Below are positions 17,196 to 26,199 of a DNA stretch of 64,000 nt, piece by piece. How positions within the stretch are numbered: position 1 is the first letter of the stretch; every line of letters starts with the position of its first letter. Both the position numbers and the translations under genes were made by a program. The DNA comes from Paenarthrobacter sp. A20. Lineage in GTDB: Bacteria; Actinomycetota; Actinomycetes; Actinomycetales; Micrococcaceae. The notes beneath the pieces are model-generated. The model saw only the letters and a program-made list of their open reading frames with translations, did not search any database and was not told the origin of the DNA. The stretch is from assembly GCF_024168825.1 (NCBI RefSeq), contig NZ_JALJWH010000001.1:1116001-1180000 (forward strand), written 5' to 3'.

Positions 17196-17234
17196 GACAG
17201 GGCCGCTGCGGTTGCAGTGGCCCTGTCTTGTTGT
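17196..17234 (+). terminator. hairpin terminator after the CsbD gene
   Basis: The 9-bp stem GACAGGGCC/GGCCCTGTC (17196-17204, 17219-17227) is followed by TTGTTGTG. The T-run is interrupted, so strength is uncertain. Confidence 0.6.
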
Positions 17235-17280
17235 GTGGGGCCTCGCTACGGGGCCTGCTATCTGATGGAGGATCTTTTTC

Positions 17281-17541
17281 GTGAACATACTGGTAAAAGT
17301 GTTTGGCCTGGCAATTGGCCTCGGCGCCGGCGCGCTCGCAAACAAGACGCTGGAAGGCCTCTGGGAGAAGAAGACCGGCAAGCCTGCCCCCAAAGACAGC
17401 ACGGACCTCAGTGACTCACTCCCCGGCGTGCTGGTCTTCGCGGTAGTTTCCGCAGGTGTCGGCGCCATAGTTCACGTCCTCACCCAGCGGGGCACCAAGA
17501 GGGCCCTGGCCCGTATGAAGAAGACTGCAGACGAGGTTTAA
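17281..17541 (+). CDS. DUF4235 membrane protein
   Basis: An 86-residue actinobacterial DUF4235 protein. Hydrophobic segments lie at about residues 3-20 (VKVFGLAIGLGAGALA) and 48-67 (LPGVLVFAVVSAGVGAIVHV), with the family motif LWEKKTGKPAP between them and a basic C-terminus. The start is GTG with GGAGGATC upstream. The next gene follows after three bases. Function unknown; members often sit beside stress proteins. Confidence 0.85.
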   Translation: MNILVKVFGLAIGLGAGALANKTLEGLWEKKTGKPAPKDSTDLSDSLPGVLVFAVVSAGVGAIVHVLTQRGTKRALARMKKTADEV

Positions 17542-17544
17542 CAC

Positions 17545-17907
17545 ATGGCTATAGCTAAATACCCGAGTGTCGTTATCGATTGTCCTGACGCTGCTGCCTT
17601 GGCCGCCTTCTACGGCGAGCTCCTTGGGTGGGAGGTGTCCGAGGAAGACGGCGGATGGCTCGATGTCCGCCCCGCCGATCGCAGCAACTGCATCTCCTTC
17701 CAGCAGGTGGAGGTCTACCAGGCGCCGGTATGGCCGGGGCAGACAATCCCCCAGCAGATGCACTTTGACATGATCGTGGAGGACCTGGACAAGGGTGAGG
17801 AGGTTGCCCTCTCGCTGGGCGCCACCAAGGCGGACCATCAGCCCGGCGAAACCTTCAGGGTATTCCTGGACCCCGCCGGGCACCCGTTCTGCCTATGCCT
17901 GACGTAA
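17545..17907 (+). CDS. VOC-superfamily protein (glyoxalase-like)
   Basis: A 120-residue protein with the paired beta-alpha-beta-beta-beta modules of the vicinal-oxygen-chelate fold (VVIDCPDAAALAAFYGELLG near the start; HFDMIVEDL and FLDPAGHPFCLC in the second module). It could be a metal enzyme or a binding protein. His73 and the C-terminal Asp/His region may hold a ligand. It starts three bases after the DUF4235 stop and so is probably co-transcribed. Substrate unknown. Confidence 0.85.
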   Translation: MAIAKYPSVVIDCPDAAALAAFYGELLGWEVSEEDGGWLDVRPADRSNCISFQQVEVYQAPVWPGQTIPQQMHFDMIVEDLDKGEEVALSLGATKADHQPGETFRVFLDPAGHPFCLCLT

Positions 17908-17920
17908 CGGTCCACGGATC

Positions 17921-18433
17921 CTAGCCCTGCTGCGCGGCCCACTCCTCTACCCGGCGGTTGCTCTCCTCCTCCGAGAGGTCTTCGACGCGGGTCATGATGG
18001 ACCAGCGAACGCCAAACGGATCGCGGATGCTCGCGTAACGGTCACCTGAGACGAACGTGGTCAGCGGCTCCCGGATGGTCGCGCCGGCCTGCTCTGCCTT
18101 GTGGACAAGTCCGTCGGCATCGGAGCAATACAGGCCCATGGAGTAGCAGTCGTTTTCGCCCTCCGGTGCCGGGACCAGGTGGTACTCCGGGGTGGGTTCG
18201 CCCAGCTGGAGGTGGCCGTTGCCGAAGTCGAGTTCGGCGTGCACCACAACCCCACCCATCTCGGTCTCGCCCACCACTCTGGCGCCAAACACATCCCGGT
18301 AGAACGTGATCGCTTCCTTGGCGTTGGGTACAGCGAGGAACGGTGTAAGGCTGGTCAGTCCGTTCGGGATACCGTGTGTGGTGTGCTGGCCGTTGGCGGC
18401 GGTGGTCGCTTCGGTGCTTGTAGTATCTGTCAT
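17921..18433 (-). CDS. PhnB-like VOC protein
   Basis: A 170-residue VOC protein of the PhnB-like group: LTPFLAVPNAKEAITFYRDV, then GDRYASIRDPFGVRWSI near the C-terminus. This RDPFG-W ending is typical of these proteins. The ATG at 18433 gives MTDTTSTEATT. The frame stays open to 18544, but that extension runs into the divergent AraC promoter region and has no similarity. It is convergent with the other VOC gene and divergent from the AraC regulator, which may control it. Confidence 0.85.
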   Translation of the reverse strand: MTDTTSTEATTAANGQHTTHGIPNGLTSLTPFLAVPNAKEAITFYRDVFGARVVGETEMGGVVVHAELDFGNGHLQLGEPTPEYHLVPAPEGENDCYSMGLYCSDADGLVHKAEQAGATIREPLTTFVSGDRYASIRDPFGVRWSIMTRVEDLSEEESNRRVEEWAAQQG

Positions 18434-18521
18434 GGTTATGACGCTACGTGCCTGGTGAGGGCAGGCGCTTGGAGATTCGCGACGGGTTTTCGCGAGAGGC
18501 ATGGTTCCTGGGAAGGCTCCA

Positions 18522-19328
18522 ATGACGGATTCATTCAAAGGCATCCTCTACCCCGCGCGGCTGCCCACTTTTCATCGCCTTCCCGCGCCCGCCGCCGTGG
18601 CGGATCTGGTCCAGTGGTTCTGGATTCCCGAGTGGGACATCGAACCTGGCCGCTCGTCCCGCCAGCACGTCATCGCCTACCCGGCGTCCAATCTGGTGGT
18701 GCAGCCTGCTGATGTGGTCTTTTCGGGACCCACAACCCGTGCCGCTTACCGGGACTTGACTGGTAAAGGGTGGGCCGTAGGCGCCTTGCTGCGTCCGGCA
18801 GCTGTTCCACTGTTTACGGATGCTCCCGGCACTGTCCTGGACACGGAGGTGGCGATGGAGCTGGGGGAACTGCATGCGGACGTCTCCGGCGCCATGAACG
18901 CGCGCCCCGGCCAAACAACGCACGACGGCGGCACCCACCGCGGGCGGGCAGTGGAAGCTTTTGCTGCGTGGCTGGCTTCCTTGGGTGTTGTGCCCTCCGA
19001 AGAGGCTTTGCTCGCCAACCGGATGATGGACATCATCGCCTCCGCGCCTGAGGTGGTCCTGCTTGAGGACGCGGCTTCCCGTCTCGCGGTGTCCCCGCGA
19101 ACGCTTCAACGGATCGCGAAGAAGTACGTTGGGTTGAGTCCCACGGCCCTGATCCGGCGACGAAGACTGCAGGATGCCGCGGAGCGCGCCCGGTCCGAGC
19201 CGACAGCGGACCTTTCCGCGATCGCCGTCGAACTTGGCTACGCGGACCATGCGCACCTGACGAACGACTTCCGGAAGTACCTGGGCTTCACGCCGAGTAC
19301 GTATCGGAGGTCAGCTGCGGAGTCTTGA
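18522..19328 (+). CDS. AraC-family transcriptional regulator
   Basis: A regulator of about 268 residues. The N-terminal ligand domain starts YPARLPTFHRLPAPAAVADL and continues VQWFWIPEWDI. This is the DUF6597-like sensor found in AraC regulators next to VOC genes. The C-terminal double helix-turn-helix spans about residues 175-265 (LAVSPRTLQRIAKKYVGLSP; ELGYADHAHLTNDFRKYLGF). The ATG at 18522 has GGAAGG five bases upstream; the ATG at 18501 is possible. It is divergent from the PhnB-like gene, a likely target. Its 3' end overlaps the convergent dctA by 41 bases. Confidence 0.9.
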   Translation: MTDSFKGILYPARLPTFHRLPAPAAVADLVQWFWIPEWDIEPGRSSRQHVIAYPASNLVVQPADVVFSGPTTRAAYRDLTGKGWAVGALLRPAAVPLFTDAPGTVLDTEVAMELGELHADVSGAMNARPGQTTHDGGTHRGRAVEAFAAWLASLGVVPSEEALLANRMMDIIASAPEVVLLEDAASRLAVSPRTLQRIAKKYVGLSPTALIRRRRLQDAAERARSEPTADLSAIAVELGYADHAHLTNDFRKYLGFTPSTYRRSAAES

Positions 19329-20721
19329 GTGCCGCCGCCGGAGGTTCGGCCGGCACGACGGTGACGTCCGGCGTCGGGTCCTCCCCGCGGAAGGCGGCCA
19401 GCATCGCCTCGCGGTCGAATTGGCCCTCCCATTTGGACACCACGAACGTGGCAACGCAGTTGCCGAGAAGGTTGACCACAACACGCATGGAGTCCATCAA
19501 CCGGTCCGCTCCCAGCAGGAGTGCGACCCCCGCCACCGGGAAGATCCCAAGTGCTCCGGCCGTCGCGGAGAGGGCAAGGAATGCTGAGCCGGGGACGCCG
19601 GCCATACCCTTGGACGTCAGCATCAAGACGCCCAGGGCGGCCAGCTGCTGTCCCAGATCCAGGTTGTGGCCGAAGGCCTGGGCGAGGAAAAGGAGTGAGA
19701 TGGAAAGGTAGAGTGCGGCGCCGTCGAGGTTGAAGGAGTAGCCGGTGGGCACCACAAGTCCCGTAGTAGCCCGCGAGCAGCCTGCGTTGGTCAGTTTGGT
19801 CATGATCCGGGGGAGCACGGATTCTGTGGAGGCCGTTCCCAGGGCAAGCATGAATTCTTCACGGGAGTACTTGATGAACTGCCACAGGGGAACGCGGGGA
19901 TAAACCCAGGCCACCACAAAGAGCAGGCCGATGAAGACCAACGCTGAGCCGTAGCACGCAGCCACCAGAAGTGCATAGGTGCTCAGGGAGCTGAGCCCGT
20001 ACTGGCCGATGATGAAGGCCATGGCACCGAAGGCGCCAACCGGGGCAACGCGCATCACCCAGGACATGATTTTGAAAAAGAGCTCCAGCGTCGTCTCCAT
20101 GAGGTCGATGACTGGCTTGCACTTCTCGCGGCCCACCACCACGATGGCCGCGCCAAAAAAGACGGCGAAGCACAAGACCTGCAGCAGGGTGTTGGAGGCG
20201 AATGCCCCCACGACGCTGGTGGGGATGATGCCCAGCAGGAACTGTCCCGCGTCCTTGGGCGGGGCGGTGGTGGTCTTGGCGTTCACAGCGTCCTCGGACA
20301 AGGAGACCGGGTCGATGTTCAGGCCGGCGCCCGGCTGCACAATGTTGGCGACGACCAGCCCGAAGGCCAGCGCGAAGAGTGTGGCAGCCGTGAAGTAGAC
20401 CAGTGCCTTGACGCCCACCCGGCCGACCGACTTCACGTCTCCCACGGCGGAGATTCCCGTGACAATGACCAGGAAGATCAGGGGCGCGATGATCATTTTG
20501 ATGAGCTGGATGAAGCCATCGCCGAGTGGACGAAGCGCGGAGCCGACGCTTGGCCATAAGTACCCTATGGCGATGCCCAACACCACGGCCACCAGGATCT
20601 GGAAGAACAAGGACTTGTATAGCGGCTTTTTCGCTGGTGCGTTCACGGTGGGTGCGGGGATCTTCAAGAGGGCGCCTATCTTTGCGAGGGCCACGGCAGG
20701 GTCGCGGCTGGGATCACACAT
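19288..20721 (-). CDS. dctA: dicarboxylate/amino acid:cation symporter (DctA type)
   Basis: A 477-residue DAACS symporter. It has the expected multi-span membrane core from SLFFQILVAVVLGIAIGYL and the family signature VPTGYSFNLDGAALYLSISL. The substrate-site region SKGMAGVPGSAFLALSATAG is also present, as is the final binding helix with DRLMDSMRVVVNLLGNCVAT. It likely takes up succinate, fumarate, malate or acidic amino acids with H+ or Na+. The C-terminal tail (about 40 residues) is soluble. The stop lies inside the 3' end of the convergent AraC gene. Confidence 0.93.
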   Translation of the reverse strand: MCDPSRDPAVALAKIGALLKIPAPTVNAPAKKPLYKSLFFQILVAVVLGIAIGYLWPSVGSALRPLGDGFIQLIKMIIAPLIFLVIVTGISAVGDVKSVGRVGVKALVYFTAATLFALAFGLVVANIVQPGAGLNIDPVSLSEDAVNAKTTTAPPKDAGQFLLGIIPTSVVGAFASNTLLQVLCFAVFFGAAIVVVGREKCKPVIDLMETTLELFFKIMSWVMRVAPVGAFGAMAFIIGQYGLSSLSTYALLVAACYGSALVFIGLLFVVAWVYPRVPLWQFIKYSREEFMLALGTASTESVLPRIMTKLTNAGCSRATTGLVVPTGYSFNLDGAALYLSISLLFLAQAFGHNLDLGQQLAALGVLMLTSKGMAGVPGSAFLALSATAGALGIFPVAGVALLLGADRLMDSMRVVVNLLGNCVATFVVSKWEGQFDREAMLAAFRGEDPTPDVTVVPAEPPAAALKTPQLTSDTYSA

Positions 20722-20809
20722 GACGCTATGAGGGCCTTGTTTCCGGATTGCTAATTCTGTGGACTCCTTGTGTTTAATATCGGAATCAAGTTTTCAGGAT
20801 GCGGAAACT

Positions 20810-21292
20810 CTAGGTCTGGCTCAGGCCGCCCGCATCAAGCACCACACCCGCCGAAATCACCCGGCCGCATTGTTCGCCGTAGGGATAGTCGCCCTTCGGC
20901 GTCAACGTCAGCGTCCGCACGGGCAAGGCTATGCCGGCTGGGGAGGTGCCGCTCACGGTTGCCTCGATGGCTGATTCGGAGATCGAGGGCATTTCCAGGA
21001 AGCCCTGCAGGGTCCCGTCAGGCGACGAGGTAGCCGAGCACACGCCCTCCGGAGAGCACCCCTGATCCACGGCGACCGAACCCGGATGCAGCACCAACTC
21101 TTTGTCCGTGCACGTACCGTCCTGGCAAGCCCTGAGTCGAAGCGAGCCAACGTCCTTCACATAGCCGGCTGACACCGTCAGGGACACCCCGGCAACATGC
21201 CCAATGGCCGGGCAGGCCACGGCCTCGGGATAGCATCCCGGAAGCAAAGCCGCCGTTCCGGCAAGCGTCAACGCCACTCCGATTCTGCCCAT
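20810..21292 (-). CDS. putative lipoprotein, unknown
   Basis: A 160-residue exported protein. A short signal peptide ends in the lipobox LLPGC, with Cys20 as the lipidated residue. The mature part has several Cys residues (ACQDGTCTDKE, QGCSPEGVC, EQCG) that could form disulfides. It looks like a beta-rich domain. No family recognised. It sits alone between dctA and mutY on the same strand as both. Confidence 0.7.
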   Translation of the reverse strand: MGRIGVALTLAGTAALLPGCYPEAVACPAIGHVAGVSLTVSAGYVKDVGSLRLRACQDGTCTDKELVLHPGSVAVDQGCSPEGVCSATSSPDGTLQGFLEMPSISESAIEATVSGTSPAGIALPVRTLTLTPKGDYPYGEQCGRVISAGVVLDAGGLSQT

Positions 21293-21403
21293 GATTCAGG
21301 GTAGGACTGGCTACGGCCGGTGTCGCAAGAACGGGGCAAAAGGCGCCTGCATTGTTATGCCACACCTGGGTCCGTTGTCGAAGTGAGACCCGTCCACGGA
21401 AAG

Positions 21404-22366
21404 CTACGCCGGAAGCCGCAACCCGCCGTCGTGCATTTCTGCCAGGCCATCCACCAAAAGCCCGTCCAGCGCGCGTTCGAGTTGTTCCGGCGCGGAGTTG
21501 AGCCGGTGCAGCGCGGCGAGCGGGATCCCGATGCCGGAAGGCGCGAACCCGAGGTCGGCCGGTGCTTGCTCGAACATCTCACGTGGCACGGGGGTATCGG
21601 CTTCGCGCAGGACGGCCATCACGGCACCGCGCACCTGGCGGTCGGTGCCGTGCCAGGACTGGCCCTTGGGCGTGTACGACGGCGGCGGCTCGCCTGCAGC
21701 AAGCCAGGCGCAGCTCGAGCGAACGGGACAGTCAGCGCACTTGGGGCTGCGGGCCGTGCAGACCATGGCGCCGAGCTCCATGACGGAAGCATTCCAGCGA
21801 ACTGAAAGTTCCTGCTCAAGCGGGAGGAGCGCTTCAGCCAAGCGCATTTCGCCGGCGGTCAGGGCCGGCGCCGGCAACGCTTGGCCGGAGATGAGCCGTG
21901 CGTGGACGCGCCGGATGTTGGTGTCCACCACAGTCTCGCGGCGGCCGAAAGCAAAAGCGGCGACGGCGGCAGCTGTGTAGCTGCCGACGCCCGGCAGTCC
22001 CAGGAGCTCGGCATAGCTGTCGGGAACCTTGCCGTCGTGCTGCTCGCGGATGGCGACGGCGGCCGCGTGCAGCCGCAGGGCACGGCGTGGATAGCCGAGC
22101 CGGCCCCAATGGCGGACTGCTGCGCCCGATGGTTCATCGGCAAGGTGGGAGGGTGTGGGCCAGCGTTCCATCCAATCGAGCCACACCGGCAGCACCCGGA
22201 CAACGGGTGTTTGCTGAAGCATCACTTCGCTGACCAGGATGCCCCAAGGGCTGCAATCGGGCTCGCGCCACGGCAAGTCCCGGGCGGTATCGGCAAACCA
22301 ATGGTCCAGGGCATCGTGGAGCTTGGCCAGCTGGTGGGAATCGGGAAGTGTCATACTGCCATCCAC
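21404..22366 (-). CDS. mutY: A/G-specific adenine glycosylase MutY
   Basis: A 320-residue repair enzyme that removes adenine mispaired with 8-oxoguanine. The catalytic Glu47 lies in SEVMLQQTPV. The helix-hairpin-helix is LPGVGSYTAAAV, followed by the catalytic Asp148 in VVDTN. The iron-sulfur cluster is formed by the Cys set in VCTARSPKCADCPVRSSC. The C-terminus is shorter than in E. coli MutY, as is usual in actinobacteria. An ATG at 22354 is an alternative start. mutY, disA and radA lie near clpC in mycobacteria as well. Confidence 0.95.
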   Translation of the reverse strand: MDGSMTLPDSHQLAKLHDALDHWFADTARDLPWREPDCSPWGILVSEVMLQQTPVVRVLPVWLDWMERWPTPSHLADEPSGAAVRHWGRLGYPRRALRLHAAAVAIREQHDGKVPDSYAELLGLPGVGSYTAAAVAAFAFGRRETVVDTNIRRVHARLISGQALPAPALTAGEMRLAEALLPLEQELSVRWNASVMELGAMVCTARSPKCADCPVRSSCAWLAAGEPPPSYTPKGQSWHGTDRQVRGAVMAVLREADTPVPREMFEQAPADLGFAPSGIGIPLAALHRLNSAPEQLERALDGLLVDGLAEMHDGGLRLPA

Positions 22367-22423
22367 TCTAGTGGAACCGGGCGAGCGGTCCCCCGATCCC
22401 TTCCGCCTGGCCGCCGGGCCTCG

Positions 22424-24019
22424 CTATCCCTGGGCGGAGGTCAGTCCACCGTCGATCCGCCGGTTGAGGTGCCAGGGGTTGCTGTCCCGCAGTGGAGTCG
22501 GCAGGAGTTCGTCGGGCACGTTCTGGTACGCCACGGGGCGCAGGAAACGGTCGATCGCCAGCGTTCCCACGGACGTGGTCCGACTGTCCGACGTTGCAGG
22601 GAACGGGCCACCGTGCACCATTGCATGGCCCACTTCAACACCGGTGGGCCAGCCGTTCACAATGATGCGTCCCACCTTCTGTTCCAGTACGGGGATCAGG
22701 GGCGCTGCCGTCGGATAGTCCTCCTCGGTCAGCTGCAGCGTTGCCGTGAGCTGGCCTTCAAGGCGTGCGGCGGCCTGAAGCAGCTGGTCCGTGCCGGCAT
22801 AGCGGATCACCAGCGACGCCGCACCAAAGATTTCCTCATGCAGAACAGGGCTGGCCACAAAATCCCTGACCAGGGTCTCAAAGATGGCGGGAGCTGGCGC
22901 GTTCTCCGCGCTGCCCTGCGTGCCCTGGCCCAGGAGCTCGACGCCGTCTGCTGAGCCAAGTGCCCGCGTCCCTGCGTGCCATGACCCGGCAATGCCTTCG
23001 GTGAGCATGGTCTGCCCCGAGCAGGTGGACACGGCCCGTGCAACGGCGGCGGCGAGTTTGTCCCCCGCCTCGCCTTCCGGGACGAACAGGAGGCCGGGTG
23101 AGGTGCAGAGTTGACCGGAACTTCCTGTGACCGCGCTGACGTACTGCCGAGCCAGGGCATCAACGTGGCTGGCTGGTGCGTCGAGCGTGCCTTCAAAGAC
23201 GAACACTGGGTTGAGGGACGACATCTCTGCGTACACGGGGATCGGCTCGGGGCGCGCGGCTGCGGTACGCATCAGGGAGATGCCGCCCGACCGGGAACCG
23301 GTGAAGCCCACTGCTTTGATGCGGGGGTCCGACACCAGGGCCTGGCCAATGCTGGATCCCGGGCCGTAGACCAAGGAAAAGACCCCCGGATGCAGGCCGA
23401 AGTCCCTGACCGCTTTGACCACGGCGTGGGCCACAAGTTCACCTGTGCCGGGGTGGGCATTGTGGGCTTTGAAGACCACCGGGCAGCCCGCGGCGAGGGC
23501 CGAGGCCGTGTCTCCTCCCGCCGTCGAAAACGCCAGCGGAAAGTTGCTGGCGCCGAAGACGGCCACTGGACCCAATGGAATCCGGCGTTGCCTGATGTCG
23601 GCACGCGGCTGCGGGGTTCGGTGGGCCAGCGCCGGGTCGATGCGGACGCCACGGAAGTCGCCCTGCCGGACCACGTTCGCGAAGAGCCGCAGCTGGCCGG
23701 TGGTTCGGGCGCGTTCACCCTGCAGCCGGGACGCCGGAAGGCCCGTCTCCTGGCCGGCGCGGATGATGAGGTCCTCACCGATAGCCTCGATGTTCTCCGC
23801 GATGGCGTCCAGGAACGCGGCGTGGGTTTGAGGGTCCAGCGTGCTGAAGGACCGAAAGGCAGCTGCAGCGGCAGACGTCGCAGCAGCCACTTGCTCTTCG
23901 CCCAGCAGTGAATAGGCGGGCCCGAGCTGTTCGTTGGTGGCGGGGTTGACGCCGGAGGTAGTTTTTCCGTTGCCGACGACGGTCTGCCCGGCAATCAGGG
24001 AATGTCCAGTGAGGTTCAC
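22424..24019 (-). CDS. 2-oxoglutarate semialdehyde (2,5-dioxovalerate) dehydrogenase
   Basis: An aldehyde dehydrogenase of 531 residues, of the group that oxidises 2-oxoglutarate semialdehyde to 2-oxoglutarate with NAD(P)+. It has the start LTGHSLIAGQ typical of the group, the cofactor strand GPVAVFGASNFPLAFSTAGG, GFTGSRSGG, and the catalytic Cys region SGQLCTSPGLLFV. The GTG at 24019 is chosen because it gives that N-terminus and has CAGGACG eight bases upstream; the open frame runs on to 24166. It is the last gene of the uronate operon and performs the final step. Confidence 0.88.
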   Translation of the reverse strand: MNLTGHSLIAGQTVVGNGKTTSGVNPATNEQLGPAYSLLGEEQVAAATSAAAAAFRSFSTLDPQTHAAFLDAIAENIEAIGEDLIIRAGQETGLPASRLQGERARTTGQLRLFANVVRQGDFRGVRIDPALAHRTPQPRADIRQRRIPLGPVAVFGASNFPLAFSTAGGDTASALAAGCPVVFKAHNAHPGTGELVAHAVVKAVRDFGLHPGVFSLVYGPGSSIGQALVSDPRIKAVGFTGSRSGGISLMRTAAARPEPIPVYAEMSSLNPVFVFEGTLDAPASHVDALARQYVSAVTGSSGQLCTSPGLLFVPEGEAGDKLAAAVARAVSTCSGQTMLTEGIAGSWHAGTRALGSADGVELLGQGTQGSAENAPAPAIFETLVRDFVASPVLHEEIFGAASLVIRYAGTDQLLQAAARLEGQLTATLQLTEEDYPTAAPLIPVLEQKVGRIIVNGWPTGVEVGHAMVHGGPFPATSDSRTTSVGTLAIDRFLRPVAYQNVPDELLPTPLRDSNPWHLNRRIDGGLTSAQG

Positions 24020-24056
24020 GATGTTTTCGTCCTGAGGTTTGGTGGCGACGGGTTGA

Positions 24057-24971
24057 TCAGGAAATGGTGGCGATGAGCGCTGTGAGATCCGCGAGGTCCT
24101 GCGCCGCCAGGTTCTGCAGGGGCGGGCGGACCGGGCCGGCGGATCGACCCACCGCTTCAAGCCCACCTTTGACGATGGATACGGAGTAGCCCTTCACGCG
24201 GTCGCGGATGTCCAGGTACGGGATCACAAAGTCGTTGAGCTTCTTGTTGACGGCGACGCGGTCGTTGTTACGGACGTCCTGGTAAAAGTCCAGCGCATAT
24301 TGCGGAACGAAGTTGTACAGGGCGCTGGAGTAGGTGCTCATGCCCAACTGCAGTAGCGGCAGTGCGAAGGTCTCAGCCGTGGGAAGGCCGCCCAGGTAGA
24401 AGAGCCGGTCGCCGAGCTTGGCGTAGACCCGGGCATCGTGCTCAAGGTCGCCCACGCCGTCTTTGAACCCGATGAGGTTCTCATGCCGGTCGGCCAAGGT
24501 GGCCACGGTGGTGTCCTTGTAGATGGCGTTGGCGCGGTTGTAGATGATCACGCCCAGCGAGGTGGACCGGCAGATGGCGCTGACATGCTCGGTGAGCCCG
24601 GCCTGGTCCGCCTCGGTGAGGTAGGGCGGGAGGAGCAGGATGCCTTCGGCGCCAGCTGCCTCGGCGGCTTTGGCGTTGTCGATCGCCTGGGCGGTGGAGC
24701 CTCCGGCGGAGGCCAGCACTGGAACCAGGGTGCCGACTTCCTCGACGGCGGTGCGCACCACACGCTCGGATTCCGCTGGGGTGAGGGAGAAGCCCTCGCC
24801 TGTCCCGCCGGCCGCGAACAGGCCGGCCACCGGGAAGCTGGCCTGCCAAGCCAAGTGCTTACGGTAGTTCTCCTCATCGAACTGCAGCTCCGCGTCGAAG
24901 GATGTGACGGGGAAGGACAGCAGTCCTTCCTTGAGCGTGCTTGCCAGTTCCTGCGGTGTGTAGCGTGCCAT
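24057..24971 (-). CDS. 5-dehydro-4-deoxyglucarate dehydratase
   Basis: A 304-residue DapA/NAL-superfamily TIM barrel that dehydrates and decarboxylates 5-dehydro-4-deoxy-D-glucarate to 2-oxoglutarate semialdehyde. It has the GGTGEGFSLTPAE phosphate-loop analogue, the catalytic Tyr in VIIYNRANA and the Schiff-base Lys in LIGFKDGVGDLEH. The ATG at 24971 has AAAGGA upstream; the frame is open to 25154 without similarity. The gene lies between the unknown protein and the semialdehyde dehydrogenase, exactly where the pathway needs it. Confidence 0.92.
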   Translation of the reverse strand: MARYTPQELASTLKEGLLSFPVTSFDAELQFDEENYRKHLAWQASFPVAGLFAAGGTGEGFSLTPAESERVVRTAVEEVGTLVPVLASAGGSTAQAIDNAKAAEAAGAEGILLLPPYLTEADQAGLTEHVSAICRSTSLGVIIYNRANAIYKDTTVATLADRHENLIGFKDGVGDLEHDARVYAKLGDRLFYLGGLPTAETFALPLLQLGMSTYSSALYNFVPQYALDFYQDVRNNDRVAVNKKLNDFVIPYLDIRDRVKGYSVSIVKGGLEAVGRSAGPVRPPLQNLAAQDLADLTALIATIS

Positions 24972-25023
24972 GCTGTGGTCCTTTGACTGTTGTTGCCGCG
25001 GGGCGGTGAAATGATGGGTTTCT

Positions 25024-26199
25024 TTACAAAAAACGGATGCCGCGTGCGGCAGCATCCAGCCGGCCGGTGGACGCCAGTCCCAGGTGGTAGACGTGCAGTT
25101 CGCTGCTTCCGGCATCCAGGAGTGCGTCCCATTCGTGGGCCAGCGCTTCGGCATCGGCGGGCTTCGGCGGTAATACCAGCACGTAGGAGCCCACCGTTGC
25201 TCCGGGTGCGGCTGCGGTCATCGCGGCCACGGTGGCTGCACTGTCCGCTGCTTCCCCCCAGCAGGGGACCACGGTGCTCACCTTGTCCAGTTGGGCCCAC
25301 AGCCGGCTCCGGCGCAGCGCCTCGACGGAGACAAACGGGCCGGTAGACCAGGGGTCCGGGGAGGCGTGCAGCGAGATCCGTGCAACGGAACCGGCGGTGG
25401 CCCGTAGGCAGGCGTCCAGCAGGGCGGCCGTGGCATCCCACCTGGTTTCAAGCAGCGGCAGGAATTCTGCGGCCTCGGGAGCTGTTGCGGGCGTGGTCTT
25501 CGGTGAGTCCGCCTGACGGTGGACGGCATCCCGTACCCGGGCCTGGAGGGCTTCTGCATCCAGGCCACGCGCTGTATAGGCAACCCGGCAGGCGCCGCAG
25601 AAGCATAGGGACAGGAGCGCCTGCACCCAGGGGGAGTATCCGGCACCTTCGGTCTTTTCGTGCTGGTTCTGGTGGCCGAACCCCAGCGGACCCGATGCCT
25701 CGAGGACCAGGCCGTCCGGCCGGCCGAGGTCCAGTACCTGCTCCACCAGCCGGGCGGCGTAGTCGCGAACGTCCGGCTGTGACGGACACAGGGCATAGCG
25801 GTAGGTTTCCGCGAAGGCATTCCGGACGCACAAGTCCTGGTTCCGGCTACCCACGGCACTTGAGTGGGTCAGGACTACCCAGGCGTCCACCGGGAGCCCG
25901 GCGCCGCGGACAACCTCCGCAGCCTCCGCAAAGGAATCATCCCGGCCAGTCCACCCAGCGGCATCGCCGGGCCGAAGGGCACTGCCGTCCCAGGCCTGGG
26001 TCACCGGGAGGTATAGGGCCGCGGACCCGGCATCCACCACACGGCGCGCCGGATGTCGTGGGGTAGCGGCCCGGACCGAATGGTAGGCGGCGGCCATCGC
26101 TACGCGGTGTACGCCGGTGCCCTTGATCCAAGAGGTTGCGGAAGGATCTCCCAGCACATCCCAGGGATACAGGTATCCGGTGACCTGCGGCTTTACCAT
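25024..26199 (-). CDS. uncharacterised protein of the uronate operon
   Basis: A 391-residue soluble protein without signal peptide. Its ATG overlaps the stop of the glucarate dehydratase gene (26193-26199), so it is translationally coupled to it. The alternating pattern (GVHRVAMAAAYHSVRAATPR, then VDAWVVLTHSSAVG, ALCPSQPDVRDYAARLV, DGLVLEASGPLGFGHQNQHE) suggests a TIM barrel like those of uncharacterised glycoside-hydrolase-like families. A CFCGAC motif in the middle could bind metal. I do not recognise an assigned function. A role in releasing or processing oligouronides is inference from context only. Confidence 0.8.
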   Translation of the reverse strand: MVKPQVTGYLYPWDVLGDPSATSWIKGTGVHRVAMAAAYHSVRAATPRHPARRVVDAGSAALYLPVTQAWDGSALRPGDAAGWTGRDDSFAEAAEVVRGAGLPVDAWVVLTHSSAVGSRNQDLCVRNAFAETYRYALCPSQPDVRDYAARLVEQVLDLGRPDGLVLEASGPLGFGHQNQHEKTEGAGYSPWVQALLSLCFCGACRVAYTARGLDAEALQARVRDAVHRQADSPKTTPATAPEAAEFLPLLETRWDATAALLDACLRATAGSVARISLHASPDPWSTGPFVSVEALRRSRLWAQLDKVSTVVPCWGEAADSAATVAAMTAAAPGATVGSYVLVLPPKPADAEALAHEWDALLDAGSSELHVYHLGLASTGRLDAAARGIRFL

